In this document: one piece after another, positions 40,622-48,933 of the stretch
Layout: the number at the start of each line of letters is the position of its first letter
Numbering within the stretch: position 1 is the first letter of the stretch
From: CBDCCT01 sp965214995
Lineage (GTDB): Bacteria; Deinococcota; Deinococci; Deinococcales; Trueperaceae
Length of the DNA stretch: 64,000 nt
Direction: 5' to 3'
Assembly (NCBI GenBank): GCA_965214995.1
Contig: CBDCCT010000002.1
Location: 1,364,001 to 1,428,000, forward strand
Position numbers and translations under genes: made by a program
Notes under the pieces: generated by a model
Databases searched by the model: none
What the model saw: the letters and a program-made list of their open reading frames with translations, nothing else
Told to the model about the DNA's origin: nothing

Positions 40622-43600
40622 CTACATAGGCCGGGACATAGGCGACGCCCGCGTCGCCTCGGCGAGCACGGCCTCGAGCGCGGTTCTCTCTAAGAGTCTT
40701 GTGTCGGGTTCCGCCGCCGTCTCTTCCTTACGCTCCGGGTGGGGCGCGACTTTCCAGAAGAGCGGCAGGGTTTGCGGCCAGGACTCGAGCAGCGCCCGCG
40801 CTCTCTCGCTCCCGGTGAGCGCCAGGTGACGCTCCACCATCGTTCTGAGAAGCTTTTCGTCCAGGTCGTCCCTCACGCGTTCCAACCCCACCATCCCGCC
40901 GTTTACATGCGCCGCGAAACTTTCGTCCTCGTCCCACACGAACGCCGCGCCGCCCGACATGCCCGCGCCGAAGTTGCGCCCGGTAGAACCCAGCACCACC
41001 GCGACGCCCCCCGTCATATACTCGCAGCCGTGGTCGCCGCAGCCTTCTACGACGGCAAGCGCGCCCGAGTTGCGGACGCAGAGACGTTCGCCCGCCCGGC
41101 CCGACGCGTAGAGGCTCCCCCCGGTCGCGCCGTAGAGAACCGTGTTGCCGACAATCGCGTTGCGGTGCGGCTCGCGCACCCCCGGCCCCGGCTTGACCAC
41201 AATTTCGCCGCCGTACATCCCCTTGCCCACATAGTCCTGCGCTTCGCCCTCCAACAGAAGCGTCACGCCGCGGTTGTTAAAAACCCCAAAACTCTGCCCC
41301 ACGGTGCCCGTCAGGCGCACCGTCAGCGTGCCCGGCGGCAGCCCCTCGCCGCCGTAGCGCCGCGCGATTTCGCCCGAGAGCCGCGCGCCGACTGAACGCT
41401 CGCGGTTGGTGACGGCGTAGGTTTTCTCTGAAGCCTTCCCAATATCAACAGCCCCCTCAAAGTCGCGCCAGATGATTTCGTCCAAGGGTGGGCTCTCCTC
41501 CGGGCGGTCATTGTGGCGCGCTTGCGACCTGCGCGCCTGCGTCCCGCTCGGATCGGGGTCAGCGAGCACCGCGGAGAGGTCGAGCGGGGCCTTGGGCAGA
41601 GTGAGGGGTCTGGGCTCGAGCAAATCCACCCGCCCGACCACCTCGTCTAGGCTCCTGTAACCCAGTTCGGCAAGAATCATCCGCACCTGCTGCGCCACGT
41701 AGACCATAAAGTTGACGACGTGCTCCGGCTGCCCCGGATATTTCGCGCGCAAATCCTCGCGCTGCGTCGCCACGCCTACCGGGCAGGTGTTGAGGTGACA
41801 CTGCCGAATCATCGCGCAGCCCGCCGCCACGAGGGCCGCCGTGCCGAAGCCGAACGCCTCCGCACCGAGGAGCGCCCCAACCATCACATCGCGCCCCGTT
41901 TTCATCCCGCCGTCCACGCGCAAGGTCACGCGGCCCCGCAGCCCGTTCTCGACGAGCACCCGCTGCGTCTCGGCGAGCCCGAGTTCCCAGGGCACCCCGG
42001 CGTGCTTCACCGACGACAAGGGCGACGCGCCCGTGCCGCCGTCATAGCCCGAAATCTGGATGTTGTCCGCGTAGCCCTTGGCAACCCCCGCCGCGATGGT
42101 CCCGACCCCCGCCGTGGCGACGAGCTTGACCCCGACGCGCGCTTCTTTGTTGACACGCTTCAAGTCATAGATAAGCTGCGACAGGTCCTCAATCGAATAA
42201 ATGTCATGGTGCGGCGGCGGCGAGATGAGCGTGACGCCAGGGACCGAGCGGCGGATGCGCGCGATGTCTTCCGAGACTTTATGTCCCGGAATCTGTCCGC
42301 CCTCGCCCGGCTTAGAGCCCTGCGCCATCTTTATCTCGAGTTCGTCCGCCGACACGAGGTAATCGGGCGTCACGCCGAAGCGCCCCGAGGCGATTTGCTT
42401 GATGGCGCTGTTCGCCCTGTCGCCCGCCTTGGGGTGCCAGGGCGCGCGGCTTAAGTCGGGCCGGTCCGTTTCGTAGGCCCTAAAACGCACCGGGTCCTCG
42501 CCGCCCTCGCCCGAGTTGCTCTTGGCGCCAAGGCGGTTCATCGCCACCGCGAGCGTTTCGTGCGCCTCGCGCGAGACCGAGCCGTGGCTCATCGCCTGGG
42601 TGGAGAAGCGGGTGACGATGCTCTCGACGGGTTCGACTTCGTCTAGCGGCAGGGGCGTCTCGGCGCGCTTGTACTGTAAGAGGTCGCGGAGGTTGCAGGG
42701 GGCGCGCTCGTCCACAAGCTTTGAATACGCCTCATACGCCTCAAAACTCTCCGTCCGCACCGCCTTGTGGAGCGCTTTGAAGACGAGCGGGTTGAGCGCG
42801 TGGTATTCGCCCGCCTTGCGGAAGCGGTACACGCCCCGGTCTTGCAGGGCAAAATTTTCACCGTAAGCCTCGGCGTGAAAACGCAGCGCGTCGGTGGCGA
42901 AGACCGTTAAGCCCGCCCCCCCGATGCGGCTCGGCGTGCCGACGAAGTAGCGGTCGATGACGCTTTGGTCTATCCCAACCGCCTCGAAAATCTGTGCGCC
43001 GCGGTAGCTCGACAAGGCCGAAATGCCCATCTTAGACATAATCTTTAAGAGACCCTTTTCAATCGCCTTGCGGTAATGCGTCACCGCCTCCTCCGGCGAG
43101 ACGGGTTCATCGCGGCGGGACGCGCTGGGCACGTCTCGAGCGGTCGCGTAAGCCAAATAAGGATGGACGAGTGCCGCGCCGTAGCCGATAAGACAGGCGT
43201 AGTGGTGGTCTTCGCGCGGCTCGCCCGTGTCGCAAACGATGGCGGCGCGCGTCCGCAACCCTAAGCGCAAGAGGCGGTGATGAACTGCCGCGGTGGCTAG
43301 GAGCATGGGCAGGGGTGCCCACGCCTCACCCACGTCACGGTCGGACAAGATGAGGAGACCCGCGCCCGCCCGTACGGCGCGCTCGGCCTCGTCACATAGG
43401 CTTTCCAACGCCCCAGAAAGCCCCTCCGGCCCCGCCGCCACGGGAAAACGCGCGGCCAGGGTTTGCGCCCCAAACGCTTGCTCCTTCAGCCAGTCCAGCT
43501 CCTTTTGCGTAATGAGCGGCGAGGCAAACTTCATCACCGCGGCGGAGCTTTCGTCTTCCTCCAACAGCCTCCCCCGCGGCCCCACCACCGTCTCCAACGA

Positions 43601-45223
43601 CATGACCAGGCGCTCGCGCAGCGGGTCGATGGGCGGGTTCGTCACCTGCGCGAAACGCTGCTTGAAGTAGCGGTAGAGGCTCTGCGGCAGCTCTGAGAGA
43701 ACCGCCAGCGGCGTGTCGTCGCCCATCGAGCCCACCGGGACGGCGCTGTCAAAGACCATCGGCTCGAAGATGCGGTCGTAGTCTTCAGAAACGTAGCCGA
43801 ACATCTTTTGGGTGCGCGAGAGCGTGCCGGGTTCCCACGCGTCCGGCGCCTCTTCAACGTGGGGGGGCCGCAGCGTGCGCGTGTCCATCCACCTTTTGTA
43901 GGGCCGCCGCGCCGCGTAGCGCGCCTTGATGTCGTCGTTGTACAAGAGGCGCTTTTCTGCCGTGTCCACCGCCAGCATCATGCCGGGACCGAGTCGCCCG
44001 CGCTCGACAACCTCTTCTTCTAGCGGCACGATACCCGCCTCCGAGCCCACCACCACCGTGCCGTCCTTGCCAATCCAGTAGCGTTGCGGCCTTAAGCCGT
44101 TGCGGTCCAGCCCGGCCACCGCTATGCGCCCGTCGGTGAGGGCCAAGGCTGCGGGGCCGTCCCAGGGTTCCATCAGCGTGGCGTGGTAGTCGTAAAAGCC
44201 GCGCAGGTCGGGGTCTAAGTCGCCCGTCTCCTCAAAGGCCTCGGGCACGAGCATCATGAGCGCGTGCGCGGGGTCGCGGCCTGAGAGAACAAGAAGCTCG
44301 AAAGCGTTGTCGAGCGCCGCCGAGTCGGAGCCGCCGGGCTCGATGACGGGCAGGATTTCGGGCAGGGTCTCGCCCCACACGGTGCTCGAGAGCACCGGCT
44401 CGCGCCCCCGCATAAAGTTGACGTTGCCCTGAAGCGTGTTGATTTCGCCGTTGTGCGCGAGAAACCGAAAAGGCTGCGCCAGCGACCAGCGCGGCATCGT
44501 GTTGGTGCTGTAGCGCTGGTGGAACACGGCGACGGACGTTTCATAAATCGGGTTGGCTAGGTCTAAATAAAAAGCCGACAACTGCGGCGCGACCATCAAC
44601 CCCTTGTAAGAAAGCGTGCGGTGCGAGAACGACGGGATGTAAAAGCGGCCCAGGTTAGCGTCCCATAGAGCATTTTCAATGCGCTTGCGGGTGAGGTAAA
44701 GGAGCCTTTCAAAGGCGTCATCGTCCAGACCCGCCGGGCGCTTCATCAGCACGTGCCGCAGGATGGGCCGCCGCCGCCGCGCCTCCTCGCCCAGCGCGTC
44801 GTCGTTGATGGGCAGGTCGCGCCAGCAGAGGAGCTCGAGCGCCGACCCCGTAATCACCTCGTCAATAAGCGCGTACATCTCTTCAACCGGGGCTTCGTTG
44901 GACACAAAAAAGACGCCGACGCCCAAATCCTCGTCGCGCCCCAGCGCTATCCCCCGCGCCGCCAGCTCGCGCCGAAAAAGCCCGTGCGGCATCCCCGTGA
45001 GCACCCCCGCCCCGTCCCCCGTAAGACCGTCCGCGCTCACCGCCCCGCGGTGCGAGAGGTTGCAGAGCGCGGTGAGCGCACGTTGCAGCGTCCGGTGACT
45101 CTTCCGACCCTCGATGTCGGCGACGAAGCCCACCCCGCAGGCGTCGCGCTCTTTCGGCCAGGCCAGCGTCTCAACGTCGGAATATCTCATGGGGCGCATA
45201 GCACCTTTTTGGGCGTCGTTCAT
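40622..45223 (-). CDS. gltB: Glutamate synthase, large subunit
   Basis: A protein of about 1533 residues, full length for the NADPH/ferredoxin large subunit. It holds an N-terminal Ntn glutaminase domain whose nucleophile Cys29 (KERDACGVGF) is exposed after removal of a short propeptide, a central domain, and the FMN/3Fe-4S synthase barrel (RFGVTPDYLVSADELEIKMAQGSKPGEGGQIPG, ISGYDGGTGASPLSSVKHAG, and CAMIRQCHLNTCPVGVATQ with the cluster cysteines). The C-terminal GXGXG beta-helix (YGGEIVVKPG, GNTVLYGATGGSLYASG) closes it. ATG 45223 is preferred over 45244 because AGAGGA lies at suitable spacing. It has its own promoter at 45401-45430. No gltD is adjacent, so the small subunit or ferredoxin link is elsewhere. 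Confidence 0.95.
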   Translation of the reverse strand: MNDAQKGAMRPMRYSDVETLAWPKERDACGVGFVADIEGRKSHRTLQRALTALCNLSHRGAVSADGLTGDGAGVLTGMPHGLFRRELAARGIALGRDEDLGVGVFFVSNEAPVEEMYALIDEVITGSALELLCWRDLPINDDALGEEARRRRPILRHVLMKRPAGLDDDAFERLLYLTRKRIENALWDANLGRFYIPSFSHRTLSYKGLMVAPQLSAFYLDLANPIYETSVAVFHQRYSTNTMPRWSLAQPFRFLAHNGEINTLQGNVNFMRGREPVLSSTVWGETLPEILPVIEPGGSDSAALDNAFELLVLSGRDPAHALMMLVPEAFEETGDLDPDLRGFYDYHATLMEPWDGPAALALTDGRIAVAGLDRNGLRPQRYWIGKDGTVVVGSEAGIVPLEEEVVERGRLGPGMMLAVDTAEKRLLYNDDIKARYAARRPYKRWMDTRTLRPPHVEEAPDAWEPGTLSRTQKMFGYVSEDYDRIFEPMVFDSAVPVGSMGDDTPLAVLSELPQSLYRYFKQRFAQVTNPPIDPLRERLVMSLETVVGPRGRLLEEDESSAAVMKFASPLITQKELDWLKEQAFGAQTLAARFPVAAGPEGLSGALESLCDEAERAVRAGAGLLILSDRDVGEAWAPLPMLLATAAVHHRLLRLGLRTRAAIVCDTGEPREDHHYACLIGYGAALVHPYLAYATARDVPSASRRDEPVSPEEAVTHYRKAIEKGLLKIMSKMGISALSSYRGAQIFEAVGIDQSVIDRYFVGTPSRIGGAGLTVFATDALRFHAEAYGENFALQDRGVYRFRKAGEYHALNPLVFKALHKAVRTESFEAYEAYSKLVDERAPCNLRDLLQYKRAETPLPLDEVEPVESIVTRFSTQAMSHGSVSREAHETLAVAMNRLGAKSNSGEGGEDPVRFRAYETDRPDLSRAPWHPKAGDRANSAIKQIASGRFGVTPDYLVSADELEIKMAQGSKPGEGGQIPGHKVSEDIARIRRSVPGVTLISPPPHHDIYSIEDLSQLIYDLKRVNKEARVGVKLVATAGVGTIAAGVAKGYADNIQISGYDGGTGASPLSSVKHAGVPWELGLAETQRVLVENGLRGRVTLRVDGGMKTGRDVMVGALLGAEAFGFGTAALVAAGCAMIRQCHLNTCPVGVATQREDLRAKYPGQPEHVVNFMVYVAQQVRMILAELGYRSLDEVVGRVDLLEPRPLTLPKAPLDLSAVLADPDPSGTQARRSQARHNDRPEESPPLDEIIWRDFEGAVDIGKASEKTYAVTNRERSVGARLSGEIARRYGGEGLPPGTLTVRLTGTVGQSFGVFNNRGVTLLLEGEAQDYVGKGMYGGEIVVKPGPGVREPHRNAIVGNTVLYGATGGSLYASGRAGERLCVRNSGALAVVEGCGDHGCEYMTGGVAVVLGSTGRNFGAGMSGGAAFVWDEDESFAAHVNGGMVGLERVRDDLDEKLLRTMVERHLALTGSERARALLESWPQTLPLFWKVAPHPERKEETAAEPDTRLLERTALEAVLAEATRASPMSRPM

Positions 45224-45342
45224 GGTGTGGGTCCTCTCTCGCACGTGCCTGAAGCCGGTAGCAAATCAACAGCGCGTTGCTCTAAGCGCGACTTTTGGGG
45301 AGCCCCCACACCCTCAGCCCTGTTGGTCCACCGCAAGAGCAT
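45220..45342 (-). CDS. Possible 40-codon upstream ORF in the gltB leader
   Basis: Within the approximately 170-nt gltB leader an ATG at 45342 opens a 40-codon frame whose TGA overlaps the gltB ATG (ATGA), an arrangement that would couple translation. It has no Shine-Dalgarno and no recognisable family, and its composition (several Arg, Gly, Leu) is unremarkable. It may be chance. Confidence 0.25.
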   Translation of the reverse strand: MLLRWTNRAEGVGAPQKSRLEQRAVDLLPASGTCERGPTP

Positions 45343-45593
45343 ACAACGCAGCGTAATCTTTAACGGGACGGCCCCTCGAAAGGTATCGGCCGTGAGGTTT
45401 AGTATAGCGTCTCCCGCGGCGGAGTGTCAATTTTTGAGGAGATGATAGCACCCTCTAACACCGCTTCTTTTGCTAAAGGACGTTATGTCGACGTTTTTGG
45501 AGGACTCGAGCCTCAGAAAAACAGCCTTCAATCGAGAACTACCGCTTACGCATACATATACAAAATGATATGCAAAACAAGGTACCTCAACCT
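45245..45593. other. Intergenic region between cimA and gltB
   Basis: About 350 bp. The right-hand end next to cimA is AT-rich with a CATAT/ATATG dyad near 45550-45567. The left half is the gltB promoter and leader. There is no terminator with a T-tract behind cimA and no other gene. Confidence 0.5.
45401..45430 (-). promoter_or_regulatory. Strong sigma-70 type promoter of gltB
   Basis: On the minus strand TTGACA (45430-45425), 18-bp spacer, TATACT (45406-45401). The start is expected near 45394, giving a leader of about 170 nt. Confidence 0.85.
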
Positions 45594-47186
45594 TTAAGAA
45601 ACCGTCACCGCCCCCGCCACCTGCGGCACCACCTCGTCCTTGACGAGCTTGTATTCGATAGCGTCAATCAGCGCCTCATACGACGCGTCGATGATGTTGG
45701 TGCTCGCGCCCACCGTGCCCCAGGTGTCGCGCCCGTCGGTCACCTCGACGAGCACGCGCACCACGCTGGCGGTGCCCGTCTCGGGACCTGAAAGCACGCG
45801 CACCTTGTAGTCGGTCAGTTTGAGCGTGTCCAGGCTCGGGTAAAAGCGCACCAGCGCCTTGAGGAGCGCCGCGTCGAGCGCGTTGACGGGGCCGTCGCCG
45901 GTGGCGGCGGTGTGCTCCAAGCGCCCCCCCACCTCAACTTTGATGGTCGCTTCACAGACGGGCTCGTTGTCCGTGTCGCGCTTGTCGATGTTGACGCGGT
46001 AGCCGTGCAGGACGAAGTAGGGTTGGTACGCGCCGCGTACTCGCTTGTTCATAAGCCTAAAACTCGCCTCGGCTCCCTCAAAGGCGTAGCCGCGGTTCTC
46101 GAGCTCCTTTAGCCTTTCCAGCACCTCCCGCACCGCCGGGTCCTTCGTATCCACCACCTCCCCAAACTCGCCCGCCTTGGCGAGCAGGTTGGCGCGGCCT
46201 GACAAGTCGGAGAGGAGGATGCGGCGCTGGTTGCCGACGCTCGAGGGGTCAACGTGCTCATACGTTTTGGGGTCCTTGTTGACCGCCGACACGTGGATGC
46301 CGCCCTTGTGCGCAAAGGCCGTATCGCTTACGTACGGCGCGCGCAGGTTGGGTTGCAGGTTGGCCCGCTCGTCCACATAACGCGACAGCTCGCGCAAGCG
46401 GCTTAGGTCTTGGGGCTGCTCATATCCCAGTTTAAGCACCAGATTGGGGAGGATGCTGACCAAATTCGCGTTGCCGCACCTCTCGCCGTAGCCGTTCACC
46501 GTGCCCTGCACCTGCGTGGCCCCCGCCTGGATGCCGGAAAGCGAATTCGCCACCGCCAACTCGCTGTCGTTGTGCATGTGAACCCCGACAGGCACCCCAA
46601 ATCGCCCACAGACCTCCCGCACACGCTCCCCCACCGCCTCGGGCAACGACCCCCCGTTGGTGTCACAAAGCACGAGCCTATCCGCCCCGCCCTTGACCGC
46701 CGCCTGGAGTGTGGCGAGTGCGTAGTCCGGATTCGCCCGGTAGCCGTCGAAAAAGTGTTCGGCGTCGTGGATGACGATTTTGCCCTGCTGTTTGAGGTAA
46801 CGCACCGAGTCCTTAATCATCTCGAGGTTTTGCTCCAGCGTCGCCCCCAACGCCTCAACCACGTGAAAATCCCACGATTTGGCGACGAGCGTCACCACGG
46901 GCGTCTCGGCCTCCAGAAGCGCCCGGAGGTTGGCGTCCTCTTCAACCATGCTGTTCTTGTGCCGCGTCGAGCCAAAGGCGGCGAGCCGCGCGTGCGCCAG
47001 CGTCACGCCTTTCATCAGCTCGAAAAACCTAACGTCTTTGGGGTTCGAGCCCGGCCAGCCGCCCTCGATAAAGTCCACGCCGAACGCGTCCAGACGCTTG
47101 GCAACGGCGACTTTGTCCTCGCTGGTGAGGGTGAAGTCCTGGCCTTGGGTGCCGTCGCGGAGGGTGGTGTCGTAGATTTCGACCAT
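45594..47186 (-). CDS. cimA: Citramalate synthase (2-isopropylmalate synthase family)
   Basis: A protein of about 530 residues from ATG 47186, one base after the upstream stop. MVEIYDTTLRDGTQGQDFTLTSEDKVAVAKRLDAFGVDFIEGGWPGSNPKD is the hallmark of the CimA-like branch (DGTQGQ, GGWPGSNPKD) and not of LeuA (DGEQ). HMHNDSELAVANSL carries the metal ligands, and the C-terminal regulatory LeuA dimer domain (about 400-530) is present. The enzyme condenses pyruvate with acetyl-CoA to citramalate, a threonine-independent route to 2-oxobutyrate and isoleucine, matching the nearby ilv and leu genes. An in-frame ATG at 47198 is an alternative that overlaps the racemase gene by 11 nt. Confidence 0.92.
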   Translation of the reverse strand: MVEIYDTTLRDGTQGQDFTLTSEDKVAVAKRLDAFGVDFIEGGWPGSNPKDVRFFELMKGVTLAHARLAAFGSTRHKNSMVEEDANLRALLEAETPVVTLVAKSWDFHVVEALGATLEQNLEMIKDSVRYLKQQGKIVIHDAEHFFDGYRANPDYALATLQAAVKGGADRLVLCDTNGGSLPEAVGERVREVCGRFGVPVGVHMHNDSELAVANSLSGIQAGATQVQGTVNGYGERCGNANLVSILPNLVLKLGYEQPQDLSRLRELSRYVDERANLQPNLRAPYVSDTAFAHKGGIHVSAVNKDPKTYEHVDPSSVGNQRRILLSDLSGRANLLAKAGEFGEVVDTKDPAVREVLERLKELENRGYAFEGAEASFRLMNKRVRGAYQPYFVLHGYRVNIDKRDTDNEPVCEATIKVEVGGRLEHTAATGDGPVNALDAALLKALVRFYPSLDTLKLTDYKVRVLSGPETGTASVVRVLVEVTDGRDTWGTVGASTNIIDASYEALIDAIEYKLVKDEVVPQVAGAVTVS

Positions 47187-47187
47187 T

Positions 47188-47895
47188 TTAAGCGGCATAA
47201 GTTTTCTCGAGCGCAAACTCCACCGCCGCAACCGCGTGAAGCGTCGTCGTATCAAAAACGGGCACAGGGCTGTCCTGCTGACTCACAAGCAGCATAATTT
47301 CCGTGCAGCCCAAGATGATACCTTCGGCACCGCGCTGAGCCAACTCGTTCATAATGTTGACGTACTGAACTTTCGAGCCGGGTAAAACTTTACCCTGACA
47401 AAGCTCGTCATAAATAATGCGGTGAACAAACCCACATTCTTGCGTTTGGGGAACAACGATCTCTAGGTCAAACTTTTCTACGAGCCGCCCTTTATAAAAA
47501 TCTTGCTCCATCGTAAACGCCGTACCCAAAAGCCCAACCCTTTTCATCCTCTTGTCTCGAATCTTCTGCGCGGTGGCGTCGGCGATGTGGATGAGCGGGA
47601 TGTTGACCGCCGCTTTAATCCTATCGGCGAGCTTGTGCATGGTGTTCGTGCAGAGAACGACGCAGTCAGCACCACCCCGCTCTAAACGTTCTGCCGCGTC
47701 CACCAAAACCGCCGCCGCGTCGTCCCAACGCTCGGCGTGCTGCATCCTCTCGATGTCGTGAAAGTTTACCGTGTACATGAGGCTTTTTGCTGAGTAGAGC
47801 GGGCCGAGGCGGTTTCTCACCGCTTCGTTAATGATGCGGTAATACTCCGCGCTCGACTCCCAGCTCATGCCGCCGATTAGACCGATGACTTTCAA
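47188..47895 (-). CDS. Aspartate/glutamate racemase family protein
   Basis: A protein of about 235 residues starting at TTG 47895, chosen because GGAGG lies 5 nt upstream and MKVIGLIGGMSWESSAEYY is the usual family start. Two catalytic cysteines are visible: VVLCTNTMHKLAD (first) and IILGCTEIMLL (second), so a functional Asp/Glu racemase or a relative (YgeA-like) is expected. It sits directly upstream of cimA and downstream of hicA, apparently translationally coupled to cimA. D-amino acids could feed the envelope; the link to citramalate is unexplained. Confidence 0.88.
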   Translation of the reverse strand: MKVIGLIGGMSWESSAEYYRIINEAVRNRLGPLYSAKSLMYTVNFHDIERMQHAERWDDAAAVLVDAAERLERGGADCVVLCTNTMHKLADRIKAAVNIPLIHIADATAQKIRDKRMKRVGLLGTAFTMEQDFYKGRLVEKFDLEIVVPQTQECGFVHRIIYDELCQGKVLPGSKVQYVNIMNELAQRGAEGIILGCTEIMLLVSQQDSPVPVFDTTTLHAVAAVEFALEKTYAA

Positions 47896-47955
47896 AGTTG
47901 CCTCCAGAAGGATGCTTTGCTTACGAACAGTTGAACTCGAGCTACTCAAAATCCT

Positions 47956-48144
47956 TCACTCTACCGGAGGAATACCCAAGTCCTTACAAATCTTTTTGAC
48001 AAGCGTGTCTTTAACCTCCGTGTGTCGCGGTACAGCCAAGCGTTTGTTTTGAGCAGGGTTAATCCACCAGGAATGACTCCCACCCTCACGTAAAAGCTCG
48101 CAACCGTTCGTCCTGAGATGCTTAACGAGTTGACGCCTCTTCAA
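47956..48144 (-). CDS. hicA: HicA-type mRNA interferase toxin
   Basis: A 62-residue protein with the HicA dsRBD-like fold. KRRQLVKHLRTNGCELLREGGSHSWW shows the catalytic His24 in the G-S-H motif, followed by AVPRHTEVKDTLVKKICKDLGI. HicA cleaves mRNA independently of codons. It is encoded 3' of its antitoxin with a 4-nt overlap, which is the reverse of the canonical hicA-hicB order but common in HicBA systems. Confidence 0.92.
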   Translation of the reverse strand: MKRRQLVKHLRTNGCELLREGGSHSWWINPAQNKRLAVPRHTEVKDTLVKKICKDLGIPPVE

Positions 48145-48353
48145 ACAGACACGGTTTCTTCGGTGAAGTTGTCACTCGCGGCGTCTCTCGCATCCTGCCG
48201 GTTGAACTCGAGAGCTTCTGCAAGAATGACTTTCAGACTCTCCAAAAGCTCGCCTCGCGTTTTTTCTTGAGCATTGACGCCGGGAATCTCCTCAATCCAA
48301 CCTATCCACCAATCATCCTCTTGTTGAAGTATCGCCGTATATGTGTTTGCCAC
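48141..48353 (-). CDS. hicB: HicB-type antitoxin
   Basis: A 70-residue protein starting at GTG 48353. YTAILQQEDDWWIGWIEEIPGVNAQEKTRGELLESLKVILAEALE is the partial RNase-H-like fold of HicB antitoxins. It lacks the C-terminal HTH or RHH seen in longer HicBs, so it may neutralise the toxin without binding DNA itself, or repress poorly. It overlaps hicA by 4 nt. Confidence 0.9.
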   Translation of the reverse strand: MANTYTAILQQEDDWWIGWIEEIPGVNAQEKTRGELLESLKVILAEALEFNRQDARDAASDNFTEETVSV

Positions 48354-48420
48354 TGTATCGACCTCGGGTTACATTCTACTAGGTGACTGTGAAATCTCGA
48401 GACATAGAAGAATGATTCTT

Positions 48421-48933
48421 CTAATCACACGCGCTTCCTCCGTAAACTTCCGTCGCCCTCCGAATTACAGGCTCCGCCGCAGTATCTGGGACCGGAAATA
48501 CTTTCGTAAACTTGAACGCGTAGGCGCTCTCGCCGTGTGTCTGTATATGCTCGAGCCTCCCCTTAGCCTCCTCAACCGTGGGAACGTGTCCCGCAGGAAC
48601 CCACCAAAGCGCGTAATAAACGCTGTCAAACCTCTCGAACCACGCTTTGCGCTGTTTGACGAACGCGACGTGCTGACTCTCGTAAACGTATCTTTTCAGC
48701 GCTTCAACGCTCTCCCATACCGACATGTTGACAATCAGCATGGCGTCGTCGAAAACTTGCAGGCTGGTCGCGTCGCCCACGTCAGTTTGTAAGCGCCAGA
48801 CGAAACCAGGGGCGTCGTCGGCGAGAGCGTTGATGGGTTCTAAGCCCGCCACGAAGCCCTGCATGAGAGGGTCGTTTAGGGGCGCACGCATCCGGGCGAT
48901 GTTTATCTGGGCAAGGTGGTAGTCGGGCGTCAC
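48421..48933 (-). CDS. DUF3291 family protein
   Basis: A 170-residue protein fitting the DUF3291 dimeric alpha/beta-barrel family (HLAQINIARMRAPLNDPLMQGFVAGLEPINALADDAPGFVWRLQTD, then LIVNMSVWESVEALKRYVYES and FERFDSVYYALWWVPAGHVPTVEEAKGRLEHI). The function of the family is unknown; related barrels act as small monooxygenases or ligand binders. The GTG start overlaps the leuA stop by GTGA, so it is translated with leuA, an odd pairing. Confidence 0.88.
   Translation of the reverse strand: MTPDYHLAQINIARMRAPLNDPLMQGFVAGLEPINALADDAPGFVWRLQTDVGDATSLQVFDDAMLIVNMSVWESVEALKRYVYESQHVAFVKQRKAWFERFDSVYYALWWVPAGHVPTVEEAKGRLEHIQTHGESAYAFKFTKVFPVPDTAAEPVIRRATEVYGGSACD

Noticed and set aside
44753..45445. 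230-codon plus-strand frame antisense to gltB and its promoter
   Set aside because: It mirrors the strongly conserved gltB coding sequence on the other strand, is Arg/Pro/His-rich, and covers the gltB promoter.
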